From contig NZ_JXSK01000008.1 of assembly GCF_001083805.1 (NCBI RefSeq), positions 62,001 to 126,000 on the forward strand: a DNA stretch of 64,000 nt, in the 5' to 3' direction. Position numbers and translations under genes: made by a program. Origin of the DNA: Photorhabdus luminescens subsp. luminescens (GTDB taxonomy: Bacteria > Pseudomonadota > Gammaproteobacteria > Enterobacterales > Enterobacteriaceae). Below, piece after piece: positions 1-10,040 of this stretch (the stretch's first letter is position 1; each line of letters starts with the position of its first letter). Below the pieces are notes generated by a model, which was given only the letters and a program-made list of their open reading frames with translations, did not search any database and was not told the origin of the DNA.

Positions 1-511
1 TGTCATTCAGGGAAATATTCCCCGTGAAGCATTCAAACAGATTATTGCTGATGGCGGGAATATTGGTGATTTATTAAAACACATGGATAATACAACAAAC
101 AGTGAAGTCGTTCACCAGCTTCTAAATACCTTTTCTTATATGGCATTAGCAAGTTCATTTCTCGGTGTCTCTTTAGGGTTATTTGATTACATAGCCGACT
201 TCTTCGGTTTTAAAGATAACAACATCGGCCGGTTAAAATCTGCATTAGTGACATTTATTCCACCAACAGCGCTGGCTCTAATGGTCCCTAATGGTTTTCT
301 ATACGCCATTGGTTTTGCCGGGTTCGCTGCAACCATCTGGGCTGTCATTATTCCAGCACTTATGGTTCGGGCAAGTCGCCAGCGCTTCCCAGAAGCCAGT
401 TATCGAGCGCCAGGAGGAAAATTCCTCATTGGGTTCGTTATCCTGTTTGGTTTGTTAAATGCTATAGCTCATATTTTGTCCTCCCTTGATTTATTACCTG
501 TGTATCGTTGA
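1..511 (+). CDS. mtr: Tryptophan-specific permease Mtr, 3' part only
   Basis: Inner-membrane aromatic amino acid:H+ symporter of the HAAAP family; the reading frame is already open at base 2, so the 5' part lies outside the window. About 169 C-terminal residues are visible. They carry the family signature SSFLGVSLGLFDYIADFFGF, followed by hydrophobic helices and a C-terminus ending SLDLLPVYR. The ending ILSSxxLLPVY and the segment FLYAIGFAGFAATIWA resemble E. coli Mtr more than its paralogue TyrP, from memory of those sequences. A hairpin terminator follows. Confidence 0.85.
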   Translation, partial: VIQGNIPREAFKQIIADGGNIGDLLKHMDNTTNSEVVHQLLNTFSYMALASSFLGVSLGLFDYIADFFGFKDNNIGRLKSALVTFIPPTALALMVPNGFLYAIGFAGFAATIWAVIIPALMVRASRQRFPEASYRAPGGKFLIGFVILFGLLNAIAHILSSLDLLPVYR

Positions 512-530
512 TATAAGACATTCTTACTAC

Positions 531-560
531 AACCCCAATGTAAAAAAACAGTGGGGTTTT
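531..560 (+). terminator. Rho-independent terminator of mtr
   Basis: AACCCCA (531-537) pairs with TGGGGTT (552-558) and is followed by a short T run. A competing hairpin GTGGGG/CCCCAC spans 551-571. It sits 20 bases after the mtr stop and before yeiP. Confidence 0.6.
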
Positions 561-641
561 CTAATCCCCACTTGCCTAATGCCTTGACTGCGAGTAATTT
601 TGTCGCCGATTATTCTCTTGCGGTTTTATGGAAGGTTACAT

Positions 642-1213
642 ATGGCTAAAGCCAACGAAATTAAACGCGGTAGCGCCGTCAGTTATAATGGTAAATTACT
701 GCTGGTCAAAGACATTGATATTCAAGCACCAAGCGCCCGGGGAGCTAGCACATTATATAAAATGCGCTTTACTGATATCCGCACCGGTCAGAAAGTGGAA
801 GAACGTTTCAAGGGCGATGATATCCTTGATACGATCAGCCTGACTCGTCGTAGCGTTAACTTTTCCTATATTGATGGTGATGAATATGTTTTCATGGATG
901 ATGAAGATTTCACACCTTATCACTTTAAAAAGGAACAAATCGAAGAAGAGTTGTTATTTATTCCTGAAGGCGGCCTGCCAGGTATGCAAGTTCTGACAAT
1001 AGAAGGACAAGTCATTGCCCTTGAATTGCCACAGACAGTCGATATGGTTATCGAAGAAACGGCCCCGGAATTAAAGGCGCTTCAGCCAGTGCACGGACAA
1101 AACCTGCCAAAATGAGCACCGGACTCACGGTACAAGTACCTGAATATATCAGCAGCGGGGAAAAAATCCGTATTCACATTGCAGAACGTCGCTATATGGG
1201 ACGTTGCGATTAA
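642..1213 (+). pseudogene. yeiP: Elongation factor P-like protein YeiP, frameshifted
   Basis: EF-P paralogue (EfpL/YeiP) with KOW-like N-terminal and OB domains that acts on the ribosome. The start at 642 has GGAAGG upstream and the family N-terminus [13 protein letters not shown]. The frame matches YeiP until about residue 142 (EETAPEL), then runs 15 foreign residues to a stop at 1113-1115. The adjacent frame continues the family sequence exactly ([13 protein letters not shown], then [12 protein letters not shown] and RRYMGRCD) to a TAA at 1211-1213. One base appears to be missing in the CCCCGG run at about 1063-1068. The last OB-fold domain is therefore lost unless this is a sequencing error or the frame is corrected during translation. 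Confidence 0.8.
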
Positions 1214-1454
1214 CAATATTATCTCATTCTAAAATATTATCTCATTCTGAGTTGCCCGGTATAAAACAGGGTAACTCACTTTACCTACTCGATTAATTAA
1301 ATCAGTCACCTGCTTTAGCATTTGAATATAGTTTAAATTTCCAAATAAAATACAATATCAATCTGTCACTCATTAATTTTAACAAAAATAAATAAAACCC
1401 TTACTCTTCTTCAATTAACTATTGAAGAAATAACATACAAAATTTTTCTTAACA

Positions 1455-1772
1455 TCAATTATAGGAAATTGTAACAACACCAATTTTCTCTTTTCCTTTT
1501 ATCCATTTAATCTCTGTTACACCCATTTGGTGCGGTAAATAAAAATAAATATCATTTTGCAAATCAAGCTTTCGTCTTTGGGTAATCTTATGTCCCTTTC
1601 GCCAACAAGTGGTGTCAGCCCAATTATCACGCCAATCAAAACGACACGGTGATTCAACGATCGCACCTGAAAAGCGAATAACCCCTGTACTCGATGTTGT
1701 TTCTGACCCACTATTGACAAGACTAGGAATCATCAGAAAAAAACAGCCCATCATAACCCGAAACATAGACAT
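1455..1772 (-). CDS. Small fimbrial-like exported protein
   Basis: A 105-residue protein with an N-terminal hydrophobic signal-like stretch (MMGCFFLMIPSLVNSG), then GVIRFSGAIVESPCRF and a second Cys about 13 residues later. The pattern G-x-I-x-F-x-G-x-I-V-E-x-P-C is the first strand and first cysteine of chaperone-usher pilin subunits, but the protein is shorter than a pilin (about 160) and lacks the usual C-terminal aromatic beta-zipper. A G-rich ribosome site lies just before the start. No usher or chaperone gene is adjacent, so it is an orphan; function unknown. Confidence 0.5.
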   Translation of the reverse strand: MSMFRVMMGCFFLMIPSLVNSGSETTSSTGVIRFSGAIVESPCRFDWRDNWADTTCWRKGHKITQRRKLDLQNDIYFYLPHQMGVTEIKWIKGKEKIGVVTISYN

Positions 1773-2203
1773 ACCCCCCCACCATAAAACAGCATCATTT
1801 GCTGCGATTTCCGAAAATTAAATCAATCTAGAAATCGGAAAAATTTATGAGTCTATGTATTGGTAACGGCTATTTTCGTTGTTTATTTATGATTTTTAGC
1901 GATTAAAACTAATTAAGATATTTACATCTTCCAATATTAGAGTTATCAGAATTAATTATCAATAAATTAAGAATTTACAACCTTAAACACCATAATATCA
2001 CTCAAGAAAAACGCACAGAATTGAACAGGAATAGTCACCAAAGTAAATAAAAAAATAAAGGAAAAAGCACAAAGTAGATAAAAAATCAACAGATTAACTT
2101 ATGATTAAGAATTGTGACATTATTACTCAATATTTGTTATATTAACCTACATAATTGTAAGTTTAGTTACCACTTATTTTATTTTTAACAAATTAGGTAT
2201 CCC
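1773..2203. other. AT-rich intergenic region before lpxT
   Basis: No credible reading frame or RNA gene seen. It separates the divergent fimbrial-like gene and lpxT and must hold both promoters, but no -35/-10 pair with good spacing could be assigned with confidence. Confidence 0.4.
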
Positions 2204-2908
2204 ATGACACGCAATCACCCATTTGCCATATTGATACTGAACCTATTAGGAATTACTTTGTTTCTCTCCTGGTATTTACCAGAACACCACGGTTTTTGGT
2301 TCAAGATCGACTCTGCAATCTTCTACTTCTTTAATGAGAAATTAATTCCCGGTTCAACATTCACAGAATTTGTCGCATTTGTGAATATCAGGGCTTTCGA
2401 TGCTATTTCACTTTTATGTATGGGATTACTGTATTACAACGCTTTTCGTAAACAGAATTACGATGGCAAGCGCAGATTATTCATGATTGGTTTGGTCATG
2501 ATAATAAGCGCAATTATACTTAACCAAATCGGTCATCTACTCCCAGTTATCCGTCCAAGCCCAACATTAACCTTTGAGCATATCAATCGTATTAGCGAAA
2601 TGACCAATCTGGCCACAAAAGATGCATCAGGTGATAGCTTTCCAGGTGATCACGGATTAATGCTCCTGATTTTTAGCTGCTTTATCCTTCGCTATATCTC
2701 AGGTAGCGCATTCTGTATCGCATTATTGATCATGGTAATCTTTGTATTACCTCGTATCATGGCAGGAGCGCATTGGTTTACCGATATTGCAGTCGGCTCT
2801 TTATCTGTGGTGCTAATCGGAACAAGTTGGCTACTATTAACACCATTAAGTGACATCATGATTAACTGGTTGGATAAGCGTCTGCCACAAATTGGTCGCC
2901 CAATTTAA
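2204..2908 (+). CDS. lpxT: Lipid A 1-diphosphate synthase LpxT (PAP2 family)
   Basis: Inner-membrane enzyme that moves a phosphate from undecaprenyl pyrophosphate to the 1-phosphate of lipid A on the periplasmic side. The 234 residues (E. coli 237) contain several transmembrane helices and the PAP2 phosphatase signature: RPSPTL, then DSFPGDHG with the catalytic His, then PRIMAGAHWFTD with the second His and Asp. Gene order yeiP-lpxT-mepS matches E. coli, although yeiR is absent between yeiP and lpxT here. Confidence 0.9.
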   Translation: MTRNHPFAILILNLLGITLFLSWYLPEHHGFWFKIDSAIFYFFNEKLIPGSTFTEFVAFVNIRAFDAISLLCMGLLYYNAFRKQNYDGKRRLFMIGLVMIISAIILNQIGHLLPVIRPSPTLTFEHINRISEMTNLATKDASGDSFPGDHGLMLLIFSCFILRYISGSAFCIALLIMVIFVLPRIMAGAHWFTDIAVGSLSVVLIGTSWLLLTPLSDIMINWLDKRLPQIGRPI

Positions 2909-2941
2909 AAGCTTTCCCATAAACTCTTTTTATCCAACAAT

Positions 2942-2968
2942 ATTGGGAAGGTATTTAACCTTCCCAAT
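2942..2968. terminator. Strong hairpin after lpxT
   Basis: ATTGGGAAGGT pairs with ACCTTCCCAAT around a 5-base loop, 33 bases after the lpxT stop. There is no clear T tract on the plus side, so it may be a terminator or an mRNA 3' stabiliser. Confidence 0.5.
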
Positions 2969-3265
2969 AGCTCATAAAACCCACATAAATAACATAAATT
3001 AACAACATTCCTGATCTCTCCTACTTCGAAATCTAATTTTTTGTAAATTATGTCATTAAATACTCGCCTTTTCCTGATTGTTTCTGTACTCTCGGTCTGA
3101 ATGACATTTATTGTAAATATCGTTATAAAACGTGGCATCAGACGCGTTTTTTCACCAAGCGCGTTGTTTACTCATTGTTTTTTCTAACACCAGGCATCTA
3201 AGCGTTTGATATTTTTCAATAATAGCGACCAACTAAGGTAAGGATAGCAAGGGAAAACAAAAATA
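2969..3265. other. Intergenic region upstream of mepS
   Basis: AT-rich leader region of mepS. A frame on the minus strand crosses it but has no family features and a poor start, so it is not called. The mepS ribosome site is probably the AGGTAAGGA stretch near 3235-3243. Confidence 0.35.
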
Positions 3266-3856
3266 ATGGTCAAGTCTCAACCGACTCTGAGATACATGAC
3301 GCGGCTGATACCCGCGCTGTTCGTAGCGATCACTTTATCCGCGTGCAGCTCACCAGATTCATCAAAGTTTCGTAACACACAAACTGATACGCATGCAGTA
3401 AACGGTAAGAATGGCTTCTTACTTCAAGCGTCTCAGGATGAATTCGAAGCACTCGTTCGTAATCTGGACATAAAATCTAAAATTCTTAGCCAATACAATG
3501 GCTGGAAGGGGGTTGCCTATCGACTTGGCGGCGATACCAAACGCGGTATAGATTGTTCTGGCTTTGTTCAACGTACTTTCCGTGACCAGTTTGGTATGGA
3601 ACTACCGCGTTCAACATTTGAACAACAGAATATTGGCAAAAGAATCGACCGTTCAAAATTACGCCCTGGAGATTTAGTTTTATTTAAGACAGGTTCTCGT
3701 ACCAGACATATTGGCATCTATGTTGGCAATGACCAATTCGTCCATGCCTCTACCAGCAATGGTGTCATTGTTTCCAGGTTAAGCAGCACATACTGGAGCA
3801 AACGTTATTACGGCGGTCGCCGAGTCATCAGCAATAGCATGGTGCCTAACGGTTAA
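3266..3856 (+). CDS. mepS: Murein DD-endopeptidase MepS (NlpC/P60 lipoprotein)
   Basis: Outer-membrane lipoprotein that cleaves mDAP-D-Ala cross-links to let the peptidoglycan grow. A signal peptide ends in the lipobox LSAC (Cys at residue 27). The NlpC/P60 domain shows the catalytic Cys in GIDCSGF, the His in RHIGIYVG, and a third polar residue in FVHAS. Length 196 against 188 in E. coli; the first 10 or so residues may be an over-long start, since a second ATG lies at codon 11. A strong terminator follows directly. Confidence 0.93.
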   Translation: MVKSQPTLRYMTRLIPALFVAITLSACSSPDSSKFRNTQTDTHAVNGKNGFLLQASQDEFEALVRNLDIKSKILSQYNGWKGVAYRLGGDTKRGIDCSGFVQRTFRDQFGMELPRSTFEQQNIGKRIDRSKLRPGDLVLFKTGSRTRHIGIYVGNDQFVHASTSNGVIVSRLSSTYWSKRYYGGRRVISNSMVPNG

Positions 3857-3877
3857 AAATTTTTCCCTTGCCCACAA

Positions 3878-3907
3878 AAAAGCGCTTCTATCAAAGGAAG
3901 CGCTTTT
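3878..3907 (+). terminator. Rho-independent terminator of mepS
   Basis: AAAAGCGCTTC and GAAGCGCTTTT form an 11-bp stem with an 8-base loop, and the 3' arm ends in TTTT. It lies 21 bases after the mepS stop. Confidence 0.85.
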
Positions 3908-3913
3908 CGCATT

Positions 3914-4041
3914 TATACCCGTTATCTTTCAAGTTGCCTCTTTGTTAGCTGCTCTCACTCACCCCGGCCACATAGTTCACTATGCTCCCGGGGATTCGCT
4001 TCCTTGCCGTCGCGATGCATCTTAAATCCATAGGGTATATA
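3914..4041. repeat. ERIC element 1
   Basis: About 127 bp, bounded by TATACCC and GGGTATA inverted ends, with the ERIC core (ATGCTCCCGGGGATTCGC and CTCACTCACCCCGG on this strand). Copies recur at 7512, 31672, 42918 and 51065, plus a deleted copy at 33380. It sits directly after the mepS terminator and its end touches the stop of yejG. Confidence 0.92.
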
Positions 4042-4386
4042 TCAAAATGGATAAAGCGCGGTTATCTTTTCAGCAATAGCAGCGCCAAGTGTCTTCAAAC
4101 GGCACATAACCGCACTTTCATCTTCACTATTAATAAATAAGCACGGTTGACCTTCCAACTCAATCACCGTGCTTCCGATTTGCATATCAGCAAGTGATTG
4201 CTGTAATTTTTGCATAACATTCCACGCAGCCTCATCTTCGTGGCTGAGTAACTTCAACCCCATCAGACTGCTTTCCGCATTCACTTCATCAACCGGAAGC
4301 GGCTCAACTTTGATACCCGCAAAACCGGGTGACCACCTGTAACTTTGCGGCAGCCGATGTACTACCGAAAGCTGAATATTATTCAC
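4042..4386 (-). CDS. yejG: YejG family protein
   Basis: Cytoplasmic protein of 114 residues, the same length as E. coli YejG, with the conserved start (QLSVVHRLPQSYRWSPGFAG, then KVEP) and the EGQPCLF and CRLKxxGxAIAE segments. The molecular role is not firmly established. Its stop codon abuts ERIC element 1. Convergent with mepS, in an E. coli-like neighbourhood (yejG-bcr-rsuA). Confidence 0.88.
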   Translation of the reverse strand: MNNIQLSVVHRLPQSYRWSPGFAGIKVEPLPVDEVNAESSLMGLKLLSHEDEAAWNVMQKLQQSLADMQIGSTVIELEGQPCLFINSEDESAVMCRLKTLGAAIAEKITALYPF

Positions 4387-5360
4387 GAATCATTCCTACC
4401 TGAAAGAACATAGATACAAAAGTTAAAGTTAGCGGCTATCTTCAGGTGTTCTACTCGCCAAAACCGAATAACTAACGCCCAAAAAAGGTAAACGAAAAGT
4501 TAAATTTGTGTTTATAGTATTACATTAATTCCAAATTTCACCTTAGAAAAAGTGAGATCAATCTCTCATTTCTCATATATTTATACTTTTTTTAAAGAAA
4601 ACTCAACTAATTTTTATGCAAAAACCCAACTTTATGTTTAATGATTGTTTACATATTTTATTTTTTCAACTCAACACTTTAACATAAAAATCAAATAAGA
4701 ACTGTAAAAACAAATAGATAACAATGTGTTTTATAAGGTATAATTAATGACAACCTAATGATAACGCCATTTAATATTTTTTAATTTAACAAAAATACAA
4801 CAAAGACTTATAATCACCATCAATGCATCAACAACAACTTATTCGCACGGCAAAACATTTCGGAATTTCCTTATTGTGAAAAGTTAACCTCTCAGCTCAA
4901 CGGGAATACAAAAATCAACAAATACGCAACAACAATAATAAAAAAACAGTGAAGCGACAATAGTTTCACCTCTCCACAAATAGATCAGTATCACCATTTA
5001 TAGCTATTAAGCATAGCCAATTGTTCAGTTCCCCGGAATATTCAGGAAAAATATTCCCTTTAATAACATTATCGTTTTTAATGATAATTTCAATGATACA
5101 GAAAATGCGACTGATACCACAAATTTATTACAGCTTCATTGCTTAATGGTAAATCTTAGAATAAGAAAAAAATATCATAATAATATGATTTAACTTACTA
5201 TTTTCAATAAATCATATCAAATTTTACCCCTACCAATCAAGAATATATCAATGAGAGCAGATATACATTTTAAGATAAAATAGCTCTTCAATAATATCGC
5301 ATAAAATTATAACCAGAAAATATCATCAAAAATATTTTTCGCTGACAATAATTTTCTTTT
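4387..5360. other. Gene-free AT-rich region, about 1 kb
   Basis: No reading frame with family features, no tRNA and no repeat copy was recognised here. It is far more AT-rich than the flanking genes and longer than expected between yejG and bcr, so it may be a decayed insertion. Confidence 0.4.
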
Positions 5361-5367
5361 TAAGGAA

Positions 5368-5391
5368 AAGGCTGCACATGAAAACAGCCTT
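5368..5391 (-). terminator. Terminator of bcr
   Basis: AAGGCTG and CAGCCTT form a 7-bp stem with a 10-base loop. Read on the minus strand it follows the bcr stop by about 10 bases and is followed by TTCCTT. Confidence 0.65.
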
Positions 5392-5401
5392 CTGTTTTTA
5401 T

Positions 5402-6586
5402 TTACCGCCTCTTTTTTGCGTATACAATAAGCAATACAGCCAAAATAACAGATAAAACCATAGAACCAACCATTGGCCAGGCATTACGTGCAGGTAACAT
5501 GGCAAGTAATACACCAACTAAGGCACTAATACCAAAACGAATTGTACCCGCCAATGAAGACACTGTTCCGGCCATATGCGGATAATCATCTAAAACCACC
5601 GCCATGACATTGGATGTAATCATAGAAATACCACATATATAAGCTGCAACACCGATGACCAGAGCAGTGAAGCCAAAATCGAGTGTGGTAGACAGTAATA
5701 ACCAGATCCCCATCACAAACTGCACACTCAAACCAAAATACATCATCTTCAACGCACCAAAGCGCCGGACATAGCGACTATTTATTGTCGTCATCACAAA
5801 CAGAAATACGATGTTAAGCGCAAAGTAATAACCAAAATGCTGAGGAGAAACACCATTTAACTCAATATAAACAAATGGCCCTGCACTGAGAAAAGAAAAC
5901 ATTCCTGCAAATGAAAAACCGCTGGCAAGCATATAGCAAAATACACGACGCTGGCGAAATAACATAATAAACTGACTTACAGTTGTACGCAGATGAAATT
6001 TTTGTCTTTTCTCTTTTGGCAAAGTCTCTCTTATAAAGAAAGCAATAAGGAATACGGCAATAACAGAAGTCACCGCAATACTCCAGAAAATAGCATGCCA
6101 TGTAAACCAAATCATTATCATGCCACCAAGAATTGGAGCAATTAATGGAGCAATGGTCATTACTAATATCACAAAAGACATGCTACGCGAAAATTCATCT
6201 TTGGTGAACAGATCTCGCATGAGCGCATTGATAACAACTCCCGCAGCGGCAGCAGAGAATCCATGCAAAAAGCGCATATAAATAAAATCATCAATATTCT
6301 GAACCATTGCGCATGCAGCCGAAGTTAAAGCAAATACAGTAACTCCCCCCAGAATAACTGGCTTACGCCCCAAACTGTCAGCCATTGGGCCATATACCAT
6401 TTGACCGATAGCAAAACCAAGAATATAACTGCTTAGCGTCATCTGAACCTGACCATTATCCACACCGAAATCTTCGGCAACGGTCGGCAAACTCGGTAAA
6501 TACATATCAATGGCAAGAGGCATTAACATAGAAAGCAGCCCAAGAATTAAAATCAGTCCTAAATAGGATGATCGTTGTTGTTGCAC
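5402..6586 (-). CDS. bcr: Bcr/CflA-type multidrug efflux transporter
   Basis: Major facilitator superfamily drug:H+ antiporter of the inner membrane. In E. coli, Bcr gives resistance to bicyclomycin and exports cysteine dipeptides. The 394 residues (E. coli 396) form 12 hydrophobic segments. Family markers visible are [17 protein letters not shown] in helix 1, [17 protein letters not shown] in the loop 2-3 motif A, and [15 protein letters not shown]. Upstream lies rsuA on the same strand, 43 bases away, as in E. coli. Confidence 0.9.
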   Translation of the reverse strand: MQQQRSSYLGLILILGLLSMLMPLAIDMYLPSLPTVAEDFGVDNGQVQMTLSSYILGFAIGQMVYGPMADSLGRKPVILGGVTVFALTSAACAMVQNIDDFIYMRFLHGFSAAAAGVVINALMRDLFTKDEFSRSMSFVILVMTIAPLIAPILGGMIMIWFTWHAIFWSIAVTSVIAVFLIAFFIRETLPKEKRQKFHLRTTVSQFIMLFRQRRVFCYMLASGFSFAGMFSFLSAGPFVYIELNGVSPQHFGYYFALNIVFLFVMTTINSRYVRRFGALKMMYFGLSVQFVMGIWLLLSTTLDFGFTALVIGVAAYICGISMITSNVMAVVLDDYPHMAGTVSSLAGTIRFGISALVGVLLAMLPARNAWPMVGSMVLSVILAVLLIVYAKKRR

Positions 6587-6629
6587 GTATATTGCTCCAA
6601 TAATTTAAAACAATTAACTAAAAATAGGA

Positions 6630-7331
6630 TTAAGGAACATTGATACTGGCAATTTCTTGCTCAGTTAATGAACGATACTCTCCTGGTTCCAATTCAGGAT
6701 CTAAAATGATTTCACCAATTCGCTCACGATGGAGCGCTATTACCCGATTACCTACCGCTGCAAACATACGTTTTACCTGATGGTAACGCCCTTCACTAAT
6801 CGTCAAGCGGGCTACCTGAGACTCCAGAATTTCTAGTTGGGCAGGTTTTGTCACTGTCTTTTCACCATTAAGTTGAACCCCTGCAAGAAATTTATCTGCC
6901 GTCTCTGCTGCAACCGGACATTCAAGTGTGACTAGATATGTTTTTTTACAATGATGTTTCGGGGAAGTAATACGATGTGACCATTGACCATCATCAGTTA
7001 GCAAAACCAGACCGGTGGTATCCATATCCAGCCTGCCAGCCGTATGTAATTTATGCGCAGCCGGTTCATCAATAAAATAGAGAACTGTCGGATTTATTGG
7101 ATCATCAGTGGAACAAACATACCCTTGCGGTTTATTTAGCATAAAATAACGAGGCCCTTGCTGCTGTTCCAATAACGAACCATCAAACATAACCTGTTGC
7201 TCTGGAGTTAATTTATAAGCTCCGGTTTTTACAATCTCGTCATCAACAGTGATACGCCCTGCACGCAACTCGCGTCCTACGTCATTCCGACTGATACCAA
7301 GCTGTTGTGACAAAAATTTATCCAATCGCAT
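6630..7331 (-). CDS. rsuA: 16S rRNA pseudouridine(516) synthase RsuA
   Basis: Makes pseudouridine 516 in 16S rRNA. An S4 RNA-binding domain spans residues 1-60 ([15 protein letters not shown]), then the catalytic domain carries [20 protein letters not shown] with the active-site Asp, and [13 protein letters not shown]. Length 233, E. coli 231. The start at 7331 (ATG) matches the family N-terminus; an in-frame GTG four codons earlier is possible but less likely. Confidence 0.92.
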   Translation of the reverse strand: MRLDKFLSQQLGISRNDVGRELRAGRITVDDEIVKTGAYKLTPEQQVMFDGSLLEQQQGPRYFMLNKPQGYVCSTDDPINPTVLYFIDEPAAHKLHTAGRLDMDTTGLVLLTDDGQWSHRITSPKHHCKKTYLVTLECPVAAETADKFLAGVQLNGEKTVTKPAQLEILESQVARLTISEGRYHQVKRMFAAVGNRVIALHRERIGEIILDPELEPGEYRSLTEQEIASINVP

Positions 7332-7511
7332 GGATGAAGACACCTGTATTAATTAATTTAACAATGAATGTTATCCACTACTATTTTGGCACTACCTTGA
7401 CACTACAACACTGAGCCACCAAAAAAGAAGATGTGAAATGAACCAAAAAGATTTGAAAGCTAATCATAACTATGTTTATGTTTACTATAAACAACAATTA
7501 TCTATTTGTTA

Positions 7512-7638
7512 TATACCCAATGGATTTCAAGATGCATCGCGACGGCAAGGGAGCGAATCCCCGGGAGCATAGATAACTATGTGACCGGGGTGAGTGAGTG
7601 CAGCCAACAAAGAGGCAACTTGAAAGATGACGGGTATA
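7512..7638. repeat. ERIC element 2
   Basis: 127 bp in the opposite orientation to ERIC 1, from TATACCC to GGGTATA, between rsuA and radD, about 110 bases before the radD start. Confidence 0.92.
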
Positions 7639-7751
7639 ACCAGTTATAGTTTCACTCAATCAGATAATTATCTTACCTTGACTTCCGTCCACAGCAAATT
7701 GATAAGAAAAATGTTACTCTTTTACGAATATTTTTCTGTTGCGGAACGATT

Positions 7752-9509
7752 ATGACTTTTACTTTACGTCCCTATCAGCAAGAAGCCGTGGATGCTACTG
7801 TTAATCATTTCCGGCACCATCATGAGCCTGCGGTCATTGTATTACCAACTGGAGCAGGTAAAAGCCTAGTTATTGCTGAACTGGCAAAATTAGCTCGTGG
7901 GAAAGTATTAGTATTAGCGCATGTAAAAGAATTAGTTGCACAAAACTACAGCAAATATTGCGCATACGGTTTACCGGCAGATATTTTTTCCGCCGGATTG
8001 CAGCAAAAGCAAAGTGCAGGAAAAGTCGTATTTGGTAGTGTGCAATCTGTCACCCGTAATCTTGAACATTTTGATAATCAATTCTCTTTGCTGATAATTG
8101 ATGAGTGCCACCGCATCAGCGATGATGAAAACAGCCAGTATCAGCAAATTATTCATCACCTTCGGCAAAATAACCCGCAGCTACGTATTCTTGGCTTAAC
8201 AGCAACACCTTACAGACTGGCTATCGGCTGGATATATCAATATCACTATCACGGAATGATCCGTGGTGATGAAAACTGTTTTTTCCGTGATTGCATCTAT
8301 GAATTACCCCTGCGTTATATGATTAAACACGGTTTCCTGGTGCCCCCAAAGCGGCTAGATATGCCGGTTATGCAATATGATTTCAGCCAAGTTCGCTCCA
8401 GTCAGCAAGGTATCTTCAATGAAACTAATTTAAATCACGAAATTAAACGACAAAAACGCATCACACCTCATATTATAAAACAAGTCATTGAATATTCCGC
8501 TGATCGCAAAGGCGTTATGCTTTTTGCCGCAACTGTCGAACATGCCAAAGAGATTGTTCAATTACTCCCTTCCGGCCAAGCCGCATTAGTCAGCGCCGAT
8601 ACATCAACCGCTGATCGTGATCTATTTATCGAAGCCTTTAAAACTCAGCAATTGCGCTATATGGTTAACGTCGCTGTATTGACAACTGGATTTGATGCTC
8701 CTCATGTTGATCTGATAGCCATTCTGCGTCCTACTGAATCCGTCAGTCTATATCAGCAAATTATTGGTCGTGGTTTACGATTATTTCCCAGCAAAAAAGA
8801 TTGTTTGATTCTCGATTATGCAGGAAATCCTCATGATCTCTATACACCAGAAGTTGGCAGCAATAAACCCGATAAACAGAGCCAACCAGTTCAAGTATTC
8901 TGCCCTATCTGCAACTTTGCCAATATATTTTGGGGAAAATGCACTTCCGACGGGGAAATTATTGAACATTTTGGCCGCCGCTGTCAGGGTTGGGAAAAGG
9001 ATCAATACGGCAAACGCCATCAATGTGAGTTCCGTTTTCGTTTCAAACTCTGCCCTCACTGCAATACAGAAAACGATATCGCGGCGCGGCGCTGCTACAG
9101 TTGTCAAGCGGTGCTGGTTGATCCTGACGATATGCTGAAAGCCGCATTAAAACTCAAAGACGCACTGGTGCTACGTTGTGGTGGTATGCAGCTCACCCCT
9201 GAAATTGATAGTAAAGGAGAATGGCTGAAAATCATTTATTACGATGAAGATGGTGCTGACGTTTCCGAACGTTTTCGACTTACAACCCCTGCCCAGCGAC
9301 GGCTCTTTGAGCACCAATTTCTTCGTCAGCATCAACGTGCTCCGGCCATACCTTTTAACTGGAAAACCGCCTCAGATATCGTTCACCAGCAACCTTTATT
9401 ACGTCATCCAGATTTTATTGTCGCCCGTAAAAAAGGTCGATTCTGGCAGATTCGTGAAAAAGTCTTTGATTACCAAGGACGTTTCCGACGAGCAGACGAA
9501 CTATATTAA
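7752..9509 (+). CDS. radD: DNA repair helicase-like ATPase RadD (YejH)
   Basis: Superfamily 2 helicase-like ATPase that helps recover from double-strand breaks in E. coli. Walker A is LPTGAGKS (residues 31-38), the DEAD-type Walker B is IIDECHR, motif III is GLTATP, and motif VI is QQIIGRGLR. The C-terminal part holds cysteine pairs (CPICNF, CQGW, CPHC, CYSC) that suggest zinc binding. Length 585, E. coli 586. Next to rplY as in E. coli. Confidence 0.9.
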   Translation: MTFTLRPYQQEAVDATVNHFRHHHEPAVIVLPTGAGKSLVIAELAKLARGKVLVLAHVKELVAQNYSKYCAYGLPADIFSAGLQQKQSAGKVVFGSVQSVTRNLEHFDNQFSLLIIDECHRISDDENSQYQQIIHHLRQNNPQLRILGLTATPYRLAIGWIYQYHYHGMIRGDENCFFRDCIYELPLRYMIKHGFLVPPKRLDMPVMQYDFSQVRSSQQGIFNETNLNHEIKRQKRITPHIIKQVIEYSADRKGVMLFAATVEHAKEIVQLLPSGQAALVSADTSTADRDLFIEAFKTQQLRYMVNVAVLTTGFDAPHVDLIAILRPTESVSLYQQIIGRGLRLFPSKKDCLILDYAGNPHDLYTPEVGSNKPDKQSQPVQVFCPICNFANIFWGKCTSDGEIIEHFGRRCQGWEKDQYGKRHQCEFRFRFKLCPHCNTENDIAARRCYSCQAVLVDPDDMLKAALKLKDALVLRCGGMQLTPEIDSKGEWLKIIYYDEDGADVSERFRLTTPAQRRLFEHQFLRQHQRAPAIPFNWKTASDIVHQQPLLRHPDFIVARKKGRFWQIREKVFDYQGRFRRADELY

Positions 9510-9626
9510 TAGGAATCATATTAATAGGAATCGTACTAATAGATTCAGATTGACCTATTCCATTTGCTGTAACCGCCATTTTTCGCTAGAATGCCGCCCG
9601 CTTAACCTATGTTAAGCCAAATCTCG

Positions 9627-9657
9627 AACCTGCTGCTGGGTCGCCTGTAGCAGGGTT
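9627..9657 (+). promoter_or_regulatory. Candidate structured leader of rplY
   Basis: A hairpin (AACCTGCT with AGCAGGGTT, one bulge) lies 27 bases before the rplY start. Autogenous control of rplY by L25 through its leader is known in E. coli; whether this hairpin is the equivalent element is inference. Confidence 0.4.
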
Positions 9658-9683
9658 TATTTTCTTCTTAAAGAGAAAAAATA

Positions 9684-9968
9684 ATGTTTACTATTAATGC
9701 AGAAGTACGTAAAGAGCAGGGCAAAGGTGCGAGCCGCCGCCTGCGCAGAGCTAACAAGTTCCCAGCTATCGTATACGGTGGCAACCAAGAGCCAGTTTCT
9801 ATTGAGCTGGATCACGATCAGGTTATTAATATGGAACGCAAAGCTGAATTTTATAGCGAAGTTCTGACCCTGGTTATCGACGGTAAAGAAACTAAAGTTA
9901 AAGTGCAGGCTGTACAGCGCCATCCGTTTAAGCCAAAACTGGCGCACATTGACTTCCTGCGTGCTTAA
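9684..9968 (+). CDS. rplY: 50S ribosomal protein L25
   Basis: 5S rRNA-binding protein of the large subunit. The 94 residues equal the E. coli length and carry [20 protein letters not shown] at the start and [18 protein letters not shown] at the end. Its own hairpin leader precedes it and a perfect bidirectional terminator follows. Confidence 0.96.
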   Translation: MFTINAEVRKEQGKGASRRLRRANKFPAIVYGGNQEPVSIELDHDQVINMERKAEFYSEVLTLVIDGKETKVKVQAVQRHPFKPKLAHIDFLRA

Positions 9969-10000
9969 TTAGCCACAGCCGAGCTTTTCGGGACGCCGAG

Positions 10001-10030
10001 TAAATAACGCCGCATTTGCGGCGTTATTTA
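10001..10030. terminator. Bidirectional terminator between rplY and ndpA
   Basis: A perfect 13-bp stem (TAAATAACGCCGC with GCGGCGTTATTTA) and a 4-base loop lies between two convergent genes, with A/T-rich arm ends that give a T run in either direction. Confidence 0.88.
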
Positions 10031-10040
10031 TTTGTCAACC

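Noticed and set aside
2905..3138. 77-codon minus-strand frame between lpxT and mepS
   Set aside because: It contains the lpxT terminator hairpin, overlaps the lpxT stop, and shows no signal, motif or good start.
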